From the NCBI GenBank assembly GCA_023227945.1, contig JALOCC010000004.1:13959-77958 (forward strand): 64,000 nt of DNA. Direction: 5' to 3'. This DNA is from Candidatus Omnitrophota bacterium (GTDB lineage: Bacteria > Omnitrophota > Gorgyraeia > Duberdicusellales > 4484-171). This document shows, one piece after another, positions 1 through 7,670 of this stretch; position 1 is the stretch's first letter, and each line of letters begins with the position of its first letter. Under the pieces are notes generated by a model. That model saw only the letters and a program-made list of their open reading frames with translations, was not told the DNA's origin and did not search any database. Position numbers and translations under genes: made by a program.

Positions 1-341
1 CTACGCGAGGCAAGCATTTTTAGGACATCGATTATGTCCATTCCTTTTATATCAAGGGAAATTTTACCGGGCTGGTCCGGCTGTTGAGTCGGGGACGCAC
101 TTACGGAAGCAGCCTGGACTTGAGATTTTGTTCCTACAACCGGACTTTGACTTTGCGGCGGCTGGGCTTGCGGGATTTCTTCGACTGCTGCCGGTTGCGG
201 GTTTTCTGGCTGTGCTTGAGCTGGTGCAGCAGATTTATTGAAAGCCTCTTCAGGCAAAGGCTCAACATCTTTATTTTGAGCAAAAGCAAAATTAAAAGAA
301 AATATTGCTATAATTATCAGCGATAGTAATTTCGTTTTCAT
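1..341 (-). CDS. gspD: Secretin (GspD/PilQ-like), N-terminal part, cut by window edge
   Basis: The reading frame starts at ATG 341-339 behind a GGAGGAG ribosome site (342-350) and runs off the window, giving 113 visible codons. It has a signal peptide (residues 1-21, ending AFA), a Pro/Gln/Ala-rich linker (about 25-92), then an N0/STN-like start containing LDIKGMDIIDVLKMLA. In secretins this domain precedes the outer-membrane pore. It is the last visible gene of the T2SS operon, which supports GspD over other STN proteins. The pore domain lies outside the window, so the exact type (GspD or PilQ) is not proven. Confidence 0.75.
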   Translation of the reverse strand, partial: MKTKLLSLIIIAIFSFNFAFAQNKDVEPLPEEAFNKSAAPAQAQPENPQPAAVEEIPQAQPPQSQSPVVGTKSQVQAASVSASPTQQPDQPGKISLDIKGMDIIDVLKMLASR

Positions 342-404
342 AACTCCTCCTTTTTAAAAAGTAACAAGTAGAGAGATTTTGTTAAACAATGAATTTCAAA
401 AAAT

Positions 405-535
405 TTCGCGAAGCTAATTTCTATTAATCTCGATTGTCCGCCACCGATAATTTTTTATGTGTAGGCGGATCCGCCTCTGGCGGAAAATTAGTAGAGATTG
501 GGAAACTGATAGAAATTGATTGTTTATCCCTGTTC
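405..535. repeat. Intergenic repeat, TTTCTATTAATCTC family
   Basis: This gap between the secretin and GspC-like genes holds inverted short words (CTAATTTCTATTAATC on the left, GATAGAAATTGATTG on the right) around a GC palindrome AGGCGGATCCGCCT near 463-476. A second copy of the family lies at 60756-60858. Confidence 0.6.
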
Positions 536-546
536 TTAACGCCTTT

Positions 547-1146
547 CTACAAATAAAGCTCATACCTTTGCCCTTCATAACTTAAAATTATTTTCCCTTC
601 CAATATATCCTCCAATTGCAACTGTCCTATAAATTGCCCTTTTTTTAAATAATAAGTTTTTTGGGCTTTTTTGTCTTCGATAATTGCCTGGGGATTTTCG
701 CCTGAAACTATGCCAACAAGATTTATATCTTTGATTAATTCGGCGCTGGCTGTGCCTATGGGTTTTTCCAAATCAACGGCAGCGTTTGAAAATATCTTAC
801 GTTGTTTTATGCCGAGAGAATAAAATGCATAAGACTTTATAGCTTCCTTTGCCTGAGGCGTTTTTTTCTTTATAACTGTTTTTTCTTTTGCATCTATCCG
901 AGGCAATTTAATTTTCTTTAAAGCAAAAATAGGATGCACCAGTGATACAATTAAATAAAACAACGATATAAAAAAAACCAGCTTTACAACCTTGCCTGAT
1001 GCTATATGAGGCAAGTTTATCGAAAACAATTTTTTGTTGTGCTTTTGCGGTGTAACATCGGAAACGAGCACAGCCATATCTTTTAGTTTTTTGTTGGCTC
1101 GTATAAGTTTTAACAGTTTTTCTTCCGGCAAAAGATTATCCCTCAT
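547..1146 (-). CDS. gspC: GspC/PilP-like inner-membrane T2SS protein
   Basis: 199 residues: a cytoplasmic N-terminus, one membrane helix (about 53-72, GKVVKLVFFISLFYLIVSLV), a charged linker, and a C-terminal homology-region domain (about 135-199, NLVGIVSGENPQAIIED, then a KKGQ and LEDI pattern). In T2SS this periplasmic domain docks the inner-membrane platform onto the secretin. It overlaps the upstream ExeA-like gene by 11 bp and directly precedes the secretin gene, as expected for gspC. It could equally be named PilP; the fold family is the same. Confidence 0.72.
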   Translation of the reverse strand: MRDNLLPEEKLLKLIRANKKLKDMAVLVSDVTPQKHNKKLFSINLPHIASGKVVKLVFFISLFYLIVSLVHPIFALKKIKLPRIDAKEKTVIKKKTPQAKEAIKSYAFYSLGIKQRKIFSNAAVDLEKPIGTASAELIKDINLVGIVSGENPQAIIEDKKAQKTYYLKKGQFIGQLQLEDILEGKIILSYEGQRYELYL

Positions 1147-1960
1147 ATTCCTGCCTTATAGTTATCAGATTCCTTATGATTTCTGCATCAATTGTTTCTT
1201 TCTCATGCATGACAAGCGCCTCCAAAGCATCATGGCAAACCATGGATATTTTACGCGGATAACCTTGTGTATATTCATAAATAAGCTTTATAGCTTTATC
1301 GTCAAAAAGCGGAACAGCCCGCCTGTAACCCGCCTGTTTTAATCTAAAATTTATCATTTGTCTTGTCTCAAATTCATCAAGCGGATTTATGGTATATTTC
1401 AAAGCTATTCTATCCATAAAGTTGTTTATCCTTTTTATACGGGGAAGCAGTTCTGTCTGCGCCATAATTACCAGCTGCAAAAGTTTATACTCATTAGTTT
1501 CGTAATTAAGCAGGGTTCTTAAAACTTCCAGATTTTCCGGGGTAATCTTTTGCGCCTCATCGATAAGTAAAATTATGGTTTTATTTTCCTCTACGCCTTT
1601 TTGATACAAATATTTCTCAAGGGCTTCTTTAAAATCAAGCGTTGATTTAAATTCCGGGGTTATACCGAACATCTTTACCAGCATATACAGGAATTGAAAT
1701 TCGGATTTAAAATTCGGGTCTAAAATCATATGAAAAACATAATCACAATCGCCCTCAAAAGCTTGCAGTAGCGCACGCGAAAGAGTAGTTTTACCCGTGC
1801 CTACGTCTCCCATTACAAGGCATAAGCCGCGGCGAAGCCTGACAGCAATTTCAAGGCGTTTTAGCGCAGTTTCGTGGCTTATAGAGTGATATAAAAATTC
1901 CGGGTCCGGGCTTGTTGAAAAAGGCTCTTTGTCTAATTCCAATACTTTAAAGTAGCTCAT
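1136..1960 (-). CDS. exeA: ExeA/GspA-type AAA ATPase
   Basis: 274 residues of a P-loop ATPase: Walker A GDVGTGKTT (51-59), Walker B IILLIDEAQ (129-137), and an N-terminus with FSTSPDPEFLY, typical of the ExeA/GspA family, which acts at the inner membrane to help insert or assemble the secretin through peptidoglycan. The protein stops after the ATPase part; the peptidoglycan-binding partner domain (GspB/ExeB type) is absent. It overlaps the MerR-type gene by 14 bp and GspC by 11 bp, so these are translationally coupled. Confidence 0.85.
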   Translation of the reverse strand: MSYFKVLELDKEPFSTSPDPEFLYHSISHETALKRLEIAVRLRRGLCLVMGDVGTGKTTLSRALLQAFEGDCDYVFHMILDPNFKSEFQFLYMLVKMFGITPEFKSTLDFKEALEKYLYQKGVEENKTIILLIDEAQKITPENLEVLRTLLNYETNEYKLLQLVIMAQTELLPRIKRINNFMDRIALKYTINPLDEFETRQMINFRLKQAGYRRAVPLFDDKAIKLIYEYTQGYPRKISMVCHDALEALVMHEKETIDAEIIRNLITIRQEYEG

Positions 1961-2177
1961 TTTTTATTTCCTTTATGGATTTTCCTGCCCTACGCAGGCT
2001 TCTGATTTTTTTGAGCATTTGCACGGTAGAATCGTCAAAATACCTGAAACGCGTTTCAGGGCTCCTGCTTATCTCTTTGATAAGAGCTATTTTAAGATAG
2101 TATTTAAGCGTATGTATTGAGTAACCCGTTATTCTTGCTAAATCTTTTATAAGATAAATTTGATTCATTTTTTCCAT
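1947..2177 (-). CDS. Small MerR-type helix-turn-helix protein inside T2SS operon
   Basis: 76 residues made of one winged-helix MerR N-terminal domain: YLIKDLARITGYSIHTLKYY, then a FRYFDDS wing and a basic last helix. There is no effector-binding domain. Families of this type bind DNA as dimers. It lies between the PilO-like and ExeA-like genes with a 14-bp overlap to the latter, so it is cotranscribed with the secretion genes and could regulate them; its target is unknown. Confidence 0.75.
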   Translation of the reverse strand: MEKMNQIYLIKDLARITGYSIHTLKYYLKIALIKEISRSPETRFRYFDDSTVQMLKKIRSLRRAGKSIKEIKNELL

Positions 2178-2184
2178 ATGTAAC

Positions 2185-2706
2185 CTATTTTAAAACAACC
2201 GGCTGAATAATCGTAAATACCCCTTCTAGGCCTATCATATTTGATTTTGCCGCAAGCTGGAAACGTTTTACTTTTAGTAAAAGCAAAGAAGTCTCAACAT
2301 CATAGATAAATTTGCTATACCCCTCAATTGAGCCTTCCATGCGCAGCTCTATAATAATTTTATCGTCTTTGGGGGATGCCTGCGGCCTTATGTCAACGAT
2401 CCTAACGCTTGCCCCTTTTGCAAGATTCTCAAGAGTAGTCATAGCAACTACTAAGGTATCTTTTGTGTCCACAGGAAGCGCAAGGCTTGAAGAAAATTTG
2501 TTATATTCGTTTTGTATTTCGGTTTTCTGGCCTAAAAGCTTTAAGTATTTTTTTAGTTTGGTTTTGTTTAAATTTACTTCTTTATTAAGCGTATCGTATT
2601 TATCCAAAACAGGAGCAATTAAAAAATTAAAGGCTATGCTGAAAAATATTATTCCTATCGTTACGTACAAGATTATTTTTTCTCGTTTTTTCAGTACGTT
2701 GTGCAT
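2185..2706 (-). CDS. PilO/GspM-like platform protein
   Basis: An N-terminal membrane helix (KIILYVTIGIIFFSIAFNFL), a coiled-coil stretch (LNKEVNLNKTKLKKYLKLL) and a ferredoxin-like periplasmic domain ending VFTIIQPVVLK match PilO/GspM. This class dimerises with PilN/GspL in the inner-membrane platform. I place the start at ATG 2706 (MHNVLKKREK): an in-frame ATG at 2724 lies at the edge of the repeat next door and would add only MWSEAT. It follows the PilM/PilN-like gene, as in T2SS and type IV pilus operons. Confidence 0.7.
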   Translation of the reverse strand: MHNVLKKREKIILYVTIGIIFFSIAFNFLIAPVLDKYDTLNKEVNLNKTKLKKYLKLLGQKTEIQNEYNKFSSSLALPVDTKDTLVVAMTTLENLAKGASVRIVDIRPQASPKDDKIIIELRMEGSIEGYSKFIYDVETSLLLLKVKRFQLAAKSNMIGLEGVFTIIQPVVLK

Positions 2707-2717
2707 AGTCGCTTCGC

Positions 2718-2808
2718 TCCACACAGATCAGCACAGATTTGTAAGCGGATGATCACAGATGATTTTATCTGTGGTCATCTGTGATTTATTATCTGTGATC
2801 ATCTGTGT
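2718..2808. repeat. Intergenic palindromic repeat, ATCTGTGATC family (copy 1)
   Basis: Short words CACAGATGATCACAG and CTGTGATCATCTGTG face each other and would form a long hairpin in mRNA. The left end of the repeat supplies the stop codon of the preceding PilM/PilN-like gene (CACAGATGA = His-Arg-stop). Other copies lie at 7496, 52940 and 56147. Confidence 0.85.
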
Positions 2809-4235
2809 TTTTTTAAACAAATCGTCTCAAAGTCAATAATCTCACCCATTTGTGTTTTCTTTTTTGTAGCATAGCGCAACTTACATGTAAAATTACTGAA
2901 GGCTTTGGATTTTTCGATTCCGGAAACCAACTCAAGCACATAATTCAGCTCAGGAGTCTGCCCCCGCAAAGCAATCTGTTTATCATCTTCGTAGATAAAA
3001 CTGCTAAGATGAATATCTTTGGGCATTATTTTATGCAGTTCATAAAGCACTTCCAAAGCCATAAGCCTGTATTTTGCCTCAGATTCAAGAAGAACAAAAC
3101 GCCTCTCTATCTCCTCGAGGGTTTTTGCTTCTTTCGATATTTTATCCAATTCTATTTTGAGCTTATCCCTGTAATGCCTTTTGTTGTCCAAATCTTTCAT
3201 TACGGCAAATGTAAACATTAGGGCGGTGAGTAATATGGTAACCGCTGATTTTATTAATTCTTTTTTCTTGAATGCGCGTATGCGCAGTTGTTTTATATTT
3301 TCGGGAAGGATATTTAATTCGGCGCTTATTTCTTTCAAGCCAAGGCCTATCAGGCCTGCAACTGACAAGCCTGTTGCTTTTATTTTTTCGCATACTGCTT
3401 GCGCAGACTGTGGACAGACTTTGCTGCAATAATCAGATACTTCCACAGGCATAGATATTTTTACGGATAAATCCTGCGCGGAAATATTTTTGCTTGTAAA
3501 TATAATCGCGCCTGGTGCGGACGCTTGGCCTGTTTCTTTTACATAAGCGTTGTTTGTCTTTTTTATTTCTTCGGACAATATATTTTCTAGATTCTGTTGT
3601 TGGGATATCTTAAGGGACCGGCTGAAGGAAAGTTTCTTCTGCGATACCACAATTAACTCTACGTAGTTATCATCTATGTCGACAACCATACTTACGTTTG
3701 AAAGCGGGGCTATTTCACTGTACAGGTTACACAGCCCATACGAGCTTAGAATAATAGAAAAATTTTTTATCCCCAACGGATTCAAGAATGAAAGATAACC
3801 CAAAACAATATCTTTATGAACAATATTTAAATTAATGTAGGAATACCCCTCCTTGTCGGTTGAAATAATCTGATAACCGGTAATTAATTCCTGGATCGGA
3901 TATGGAAGATATTTAGAAGCCTGAAAAGGTATTATTTTGTCTATTTCCGCTGGAAATTTAGCAGGCACTTTTATATATCTGCAGGTTGCCTGGTGCCTGG
4001 GTAAAGAAAGTATTACTTGATTGTTGTTATAATTTAATTTTTTAAGAAGCGATTTTGTTTTTTCAGCCAATTCCTTATCATTAATTCCATCCGCAAGCCG
4101 CACAAATTCAAAATCGATAAATTCCCTTTTATTCAAAGGCCCTTGCCGGCTTTTGATAATCTTTAAATAATCTTCGGTAACCTGGATTATAAAAATGTCT
4201 TTTTTGCTTTTCTTTTGTCTAATTTGCTTTGCCAT
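2799..4235 (-). CDS. PilM-PilN fusion (GspL-like) platform protein
   Basis: The N-terminal two thirds is an actin-like PilM/GspL cytoplasmic domain (VILSLPRHQATCRYIKVPAK, VDIDDNYVELIVV); a membrane helix follows (SAVTILLTALMFTFAVM, about 330-346) and then a PilN-like coiled coil and periplasmic domain. GspL has the same overall plan. I choose ATG 4235 (MAKQIRQKKS): an upstream extension to 4301 is encoded by a CACGAATTA intergenic repeat. The last residues (KKHR, stop) come from the next repeat. It links GspE to the periplasmic proteins. Confidence 0.8.
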   Translation of the reverse strand: MAKQIRQKKSKKDIFIIQVTEDYLKIIKSRQGPLNKREFIDFEFVRLADGINDKELAEKTKSLLKKLNYNNNQVILSLPRHQATCRYIKVPAKFPAEIDKIIPFQASKYLPYPIQELITGYQIISTDKEGYSYINLNIVHKDIVLGYLSFLNPLGIKNFSIILSSYGLCNLYSEIAPLSNVSMVVDIDDNYVELIVVSQKKLSFSRSLKISQQQNLENILSEEIKKTNNAYVKETGQASAPGAIIFTSKNISAQDLSVKISMPVEVSDYCSKVCPQSAQAVCEKIKATGLSVAGLIGLGLKEISAELNILPENIKQLRIRAFKKKELIKSAVTILLTALMFTFAVMKDLDNKRHYRDKLKIELDKISKEAKTLEEIERRFVLLESEAKYRLMALEVLYELHKIMPKDIHLSSFIYEDDKQIALRGQTPELNYVLELVSGIEKSKAFSNFTCKLRYATKKKTQMGEIIDFETICLKKHR

Positions 4236-4238
4236 AAT

Positions 4239-4289
4239 TTTTATTCGTGGTAATTCGTCCCTAATTCGTGGAAATTTGTGCCAACTCAA
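4239..4289. repeat. Intergenic repeat, CACGAATTA family
   Basis: Repeated words ATTCGTGGTAATTCGT and AATTCGTGGAAATT lie between gspK and the PilM/PilN-like gene. The repeat reads through as a spurious N-terminal extension of the downstream gene and overlaps the last codons of gspK. Confidence 0.7.
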
Positions 4290-5239
4290 TTCTGGTGCCA
4301 ATATATAATTTTTTTTGCGTCACGATTAAAAACAGTGCTTACCTGCTTTAAGGTATCTTTTGTAACTGCCTGTGCGTTAATTCTAAAATAATCGGATTTT
4401 ACATCCAAAAACGCACTTATTTTATTCCAAAGAGAAAGCTCATTAGTATCAAAACCAGCATCGAAGCTAATGCTAATTATGTCTTTAAAAAAGCTTTTTT
4501 CTTCGCGCAATTTTATAATCTTTTCGGTAAGGCGCTCGGCCGTTAATTTTTCTTCCCCGGTTTCTGCATTAGCCTTTGCAAGAATAAGTAAGGCTTCTTC
4601 TTGTGCCGTATTGATATTTAATTTTCCATCGCTATAAACAGTTATTAAATCTTCTATGGTATCGTATACTTCATGGGCTTTTTGCCTGTCTTTATAAAAA
4701 TACTCTAATACCAGGAGAAGCTCTTCTTTGGCCGACAAAGGCGCGTTTTTAAATATTTTTTTCTCCTCGCCGGATTCTACATTTGAACTAATCCACTCTC
4801 TAAATAATTTAGAAAAATCTTTTGCATCCGTATCAAATCCCTTTGAATTAAACAATTCCTCTACCACTCTGATACCGGAATTATTTATGTCGATTTTGCT
4901 TTGCTCATCCATTACACCGAATACCTCTTTGCCTTCAGTATTCGTATAACCTATTGTGCAGAATTCTTTTTTGTCTTCATTTGGAGAAATTTTGCCAAAT
5001 ATTTGTTCATTATCAGACCAGCTCTCGGAAAGTGCATCATAATCATTTGTATCTCCCGTAAGCTCATGCAATGCACGATTTATGCCGGCATTTGTAAGGC
5101 AGGAAGCCTCAAGACCGTCTTTTTGATATCGCGAAAGCCTTAACACTATTTGGGCACGAAAACCTAAGCTTAATGCGAATATGACAAGTATTGCCAAAAT
5201 CCATGAGCTTACCAGCAAAATTGAACCTTTCTTACGCAT
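4286..5239 (-). CDS. gspK: GspK minor pseudopilin
   Basis: 317 residues with an N-terminal KKGSILLVSSWILAILVIFA helix and a large periplasmic domain containing VMDEQSKIDINN and a helix-hairpin-helix-like SDGKLNINTAQEEAL, hallmarks of GspK. GspK caps the pseudopilus tip with GspI and GspJ and lacks the usual Glu at +5, as here. It follows gspJ by 5 bp, and the order G-H-I-J-K is canonical. Confidence 0.88.
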   Translation of the reverse strand: MRKKGSILLVSSWILAILVIFALSLGFRAQIVLRLSRYQKDGLEASCLTNAGINRALHELTGDTNDYDALSESWSDNEQIFGKISPNEDKKEFCTIGYTNTEGKEVFGVMDEQSKIDINNSGIRVVEELFNSKGFDTDAKDFSKLFREWISSNVESGEEKKIFKNAPLSAKEELLLVLEYFYKDRQKAHEVYDTIEDLITVYSDGKLNINTAQEEALLILAKANAETGEEKLTAERLTEKIIKLREEKSFFKDIISISFDAGFDTNELSLWNKISAFLDVKSDYFRINAQAVTKDTLKQVSTVFNRDAKKIIYWHQN

Positions 5240-5244
5240 AAATC

Positions 5245-5886
5245 CTATTTTTCTTCGGCGGCAAACACATTCCCTTGCGCTAAAGCTATTGTTTTTGTAA
5301 ACTCCAACAATCCTTGCTGCTTTGCCCCTCTATCTATCAGCAACAATTTAATCTTAACCGCAAGCGGTAGGCCTTGGGCTTGTTCATCTTTTTGAGGCCA
5401 GACATTCTGCCATACAATATTTGCTCGGTCGTCATCGCTCAGGTATGCATATTCGAAATCTATATTCTTAACGCTACTTGAAAAATCCTGCGCTTCTATA
5501 TTTTCGTCATCGGTCATCGCGGCTAATCCGTTATATGTTCTACGCTTAAGCGTACTGCCCTCCAGATAATATTTTATCCGGCATAAATCGCTATACTGCT
5601 TATCTTTATCGTAAATTTCCGATATATTAAAAAAATCCAAAGTCGACGAACTGCCCTTAAAAAAACTTGATTCTTCCGAGTAAGCAAAAGAGTTTCTTAA
5701 ATCTGCCTCAATCCGGTTTAAGATTATGCGCGCTTCTTGATAAGTATCAAAAACAGAATCTATTTTTTTATAAGCCAGGATTCCGGTATTAAATGCAGAG
5801 TATACGCTTAAGATAACCAGCGTAATAATCGTAACTGCAATTAGAAGCTCAATAAGGGTAAAACTTTTCTTGTTTATAGTGCTCAT
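5245..5886 (-). CDS. gspJ: GspJ minor pseudopilin
   Basis: 213 residues: prepilin motif KKSFTLIELLIAV with Glu at +5 and a hydrophobic helix, then a beta-rich domain typical of GspJ/PulJ. The residue before the cleavage site is Ser instead of the usual Gly, which may affect peptidase processing. The gene lies 6 bp after gspI and 5 bp before gspK. It would form part of the pseudopilus tip complex. Confidence 0.82.
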   Translation of the reverse strand: MSTINKKSFTLIELLIAVTIITLVILSVYSAFNTGILAYKKIDSVFDTYQEARIILNRIEADLRNSFAYSEESSFFKGSSSTLDFFNISEIYDKDKQYSDLCRIKYYLEGSTLKRRTYNGLAAMTDDENIEAQDFSSSVKNIDFEYAYLSDDDRANIVWQNVWPQKDEQAQGLPLAVKIKLLLIDRGAKQQGLLEFTKTIALAQGNVFAAEEK

Positions 5887-5892
5887 TGATAA

Positions 5893-6270
5893 TCAGCCTT
5901 CTGGCGTAAGATAAGTTACAAAATCAACGCTATGAGAATTCTTTCTATCTTTCGGCCAGGAAACAGAAACATTTAATTTGCTGAGGCCTTCTATGCCTGT
6001 TCGTGAAATTTCGTATTTGACATTAAATTCTCTATTTTGCACCTTTATTGTTTCAAGGCCTGAATTTTCCGGAAGTATTTTTTGTTTTTGCATTTCTTCT
6101 ATTTGCCAAAACTTATCTTCTACTAAAAAAGAAGCCAGCATAATATTCTGGCTTAAATTTGCCGCAGAAAGTGAAGTCATAAAGCCACGGAAGACAAAAA
6201 CAATTCCTCCTGTGAGAATTGCAACCGTAACCAGCACTTCAATCAACGAGATAGCTTTATTTTTTTTCAT
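5893..6270 (-). CDS. gspI: GspI minor pseudopilin
   Basis: 125 residues starting MKKNKAISLIEVLVTVAILT, a prepilin helix with Glu at +5 and Ala rather than Gly before the cleavage point. The size and the C-terminal VSWPKDRK strand fit GspI/PulI, which nucleates the pseudopilus tip with GspJ and GspK. It is preceded by a palindromic repeat (6280-6360) separating it from gspH. Confidence 0.8.
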   Translation of the reverse strand: MKKNKAISLIEVLVTVAILTGGIVFVFRGFMTSLSAANLSQNIMLASFLVEDKFWQIEEMQKQKILPENSGLETIKVQNREFNVKYEISRTGIEGLSKLNVSVSWPKDRKNSHSVDFVTYLTPEG

Positions 6271-6279
6271 ATCTAGCCA

Positions 6280-6360
6280 ATATGTATCGCGTCGTACGTA
6301 ACATGTAACACGTTTTTAGAGACGCGATACCTGTTACCTGATACGTGGTACGGATTATCA
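6280..6360. repeat. Intergenic palindromic repeat, CGTAACATGTAACACG family (copy 1)
   Basis: Left half TATCGCGTCGTACGTAACAT and right half GATACCTGTTACCTGATACG are inverted variants of the same words. A second copy lies at 49211-49328 between two oxidoreductase genes. Confidence 0.75.
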
Positions 6361-6367
6361 TCTTTCC

Positions 6368-6859
6368 TCACTTTATCTGTATTGCCGTACCTGTTCCTTT
6401 AAATATTAACGTCATTTCTTTGCCGAATTGATTTTTAAAAACTATTGTTGTATTGTCTAAACTTGCATCTGGATAAAAAAATATATTCGTCCTATCTGCC
6501 GGTTCAGAATAAACTTCTGCATCCAACGGCAGTTTATATGCCTTGGCAAATCTTTTTTCTACAGGCACGAATTCTCCGTTTTTGTTTTTATATTTGACTA
6601 AAAAGACCGTATTATCACCCTGCTCTTGCACGATATCCAGGCGATATATCCGGCGATAGCATATTGCGCTTATCTGCAAATACTTTGCAAGATAGTAAAT
6701 ATCTTTAGCAAAACTATCCAGCTGAAAATTGCTGTAGGCAATTTTCAAGTTGGGCATAACTGCACCGGACAATATACCGATGATTACGATGACAATAAGC
6801 AATTCTATGAACGTAAACCCCTTGCATCTACTATAGTTAATTTTTTGTATGCTTTGCAT
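6368..6859 (-). CDS. gspH: GspH-type minor pseudopilin
   Basis: 163 residues with a canonical prepilin motif (KGFTFIELLIVIVIIGILSG) and a C-terminal beta domain typical of GspH/FimT. It sits between gspG and gspI in the standard order. The leader before the cleavage Gly is short (14 residues). Naming rests on position and motif; pseudopilins are otherwise poorly separated by sequence alone. Confidence 0.78.
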   Translation of the reverse strand: MQSIQKINYSRCKGFTFIELLIVIVIIGILSGAVMPNLKIAYSNFQLDSFAKDIYYLAKYLQISAICYRRIYRLDIVQEQGDNTVFLVKYKNKNGEFVPVEKRFAKAYKLPLDAEVYSEPADRTNIFFYPDASLDNTTIVFKNQFGKEMTLIFKGTGTAIQIK

Positions 6860-6879
6860 AAAATATACTGCGGTTACGT

Positions 6880-7046
6880 TTTACGTCTATCGGTTGCCTG
6901 CCCGCCACAGGCGGGCGAGCTCGTTTCGTTTCTCGTTTATCGGTTGCGTCTTAATGACGACTTACACTTAACGCAACCGATACGAGCGGCGTAATCGCAA
7001 CTGTTTAACTTCTTTATGTTCTCTGTCCTCTGTTATCTGTTCTCTG
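6880..7046. repeat. Composite intergenic repeat (TATCGGTTGCG and TCTGTTCTCTG words)
   Basis: Two repeat types abut in the gap between gspG and gspH. At 6880-6995 words TATCGGTTGCC and CGCAACCGATAC are inverted around the GC palindrome GCCCGCCACAGGCGGGC. At 7006-7046 direct words TTCTCTGTCCTCTGTTATCTG occur, a family also seen inverted at 40088-40146. Confidence 0.65.
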
Positions 7047-7475
7047 TTAATTACAAATATCATCTTCGGTCTTCACCTCATCCGGGCCTTTACTGCAGAG
7101 CTTATAATCTTTATCTTCAGTAGCTTCAAGGCTATACTCATACTCTCTTCCCCAAGGGTCTTTGGCTTCTTTTTTTAAATAAGGCCCTTTCCAGCCGGTT
7201 GCGCCCGGGTCAGTTTTTAGTTCGCTTAAAGTATTTGGGTAATGGCCGATATCCATTTCATATAAATCTAAAACAGTTGCCAGGTTAGCGTCTACATCTG
7301 CTTTGGCAGCGACAATTCTTGCCTGCTCTGAACGGCCTACAAGCCGCGGCATTACCATTGCCGCAAGCACACCGATTATGATCACAACAAGCATCAGCTC
7401 TATTAATGTAAACCCACGGGTACGGCTACGATTAAGAAATTTTAAGCGGCTTTGCGAAAATTTATACCTTCTCAT
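7047..7475 (-). CDS. gspG: GspG major pseudopilin
   Basis: Canonical major pseudopilin: TRGFTLIELMLVVIIIGVLAA prepilin helix, then the GspG signatures YEMDIGHYPN, GWKGPYLKK, DPWGREYEY and the C-terminal calcium-loop region. I place the start at ATG 7475 (MRRYKFSQ), preceded by an AAGGAG site at about 7479-7485; a longer frame to 7541 reads into an intergenic repeat. This is the main subunit of the pseudopilus that pushes substrates through the secretin. Confidence 0.92.
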   Translation of the reverse strand: MRRYKFSQSRLKFLNRSRTRGFTLIELMLVVIIIGVLAAMVMPRLVGRSEQARIVAAKADVDANLATVLDLYEMDIGHYPNTLSELKTDPGATGWKGPYLKKEAKDPWGREYEYSLEATEDKDYKLCSKGPDEVKTEDDICN

Positions 7476-7495
7476 AAGACTCCTTTTTTTGTTAC

Positions 7496-7582
7496 GCAGA
7501 TAATCACAGATTCGTAAGCAGATGATCACAGATAAATTCATCTGCGATCATCTGCGATTTGCCATCTGTGATCATCTGTGTT
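7496..7582. repeat. Intergenic palindromic repeat, ATCTGTGATC family (copy 2)
   Basis: The same words as at 2718 (GATGATCACAGAT, ATCTGTGATCATCTGTG) lie between gspF and gspG. The right flank to about 7625 continues with AGTAGAGAG words, as in the 405-535 family. Confidence 0.8.
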
Positions 7583-7670
7583 TCTGCTATCGCTATCCAA
7601 GTAGAGAGTAAAATTTGTTAATAAACAAATAATATAATATTCAAAACATTCACCGGGCTTTTTAAGGTTT

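Noticed and set aside
84-326. 80-codon plus-strand frame opposite the secretin start
   Set aside because: The minus strand has a signal peptide, STN domain and a strong ribosome site; the plus frame is its shadow.
3163-3429. 88-codon minus-strand frame inside the PilM/PilN-like gene
   Set aside because: Out-of-frame shadow of a well-supported gene with no features of its own.
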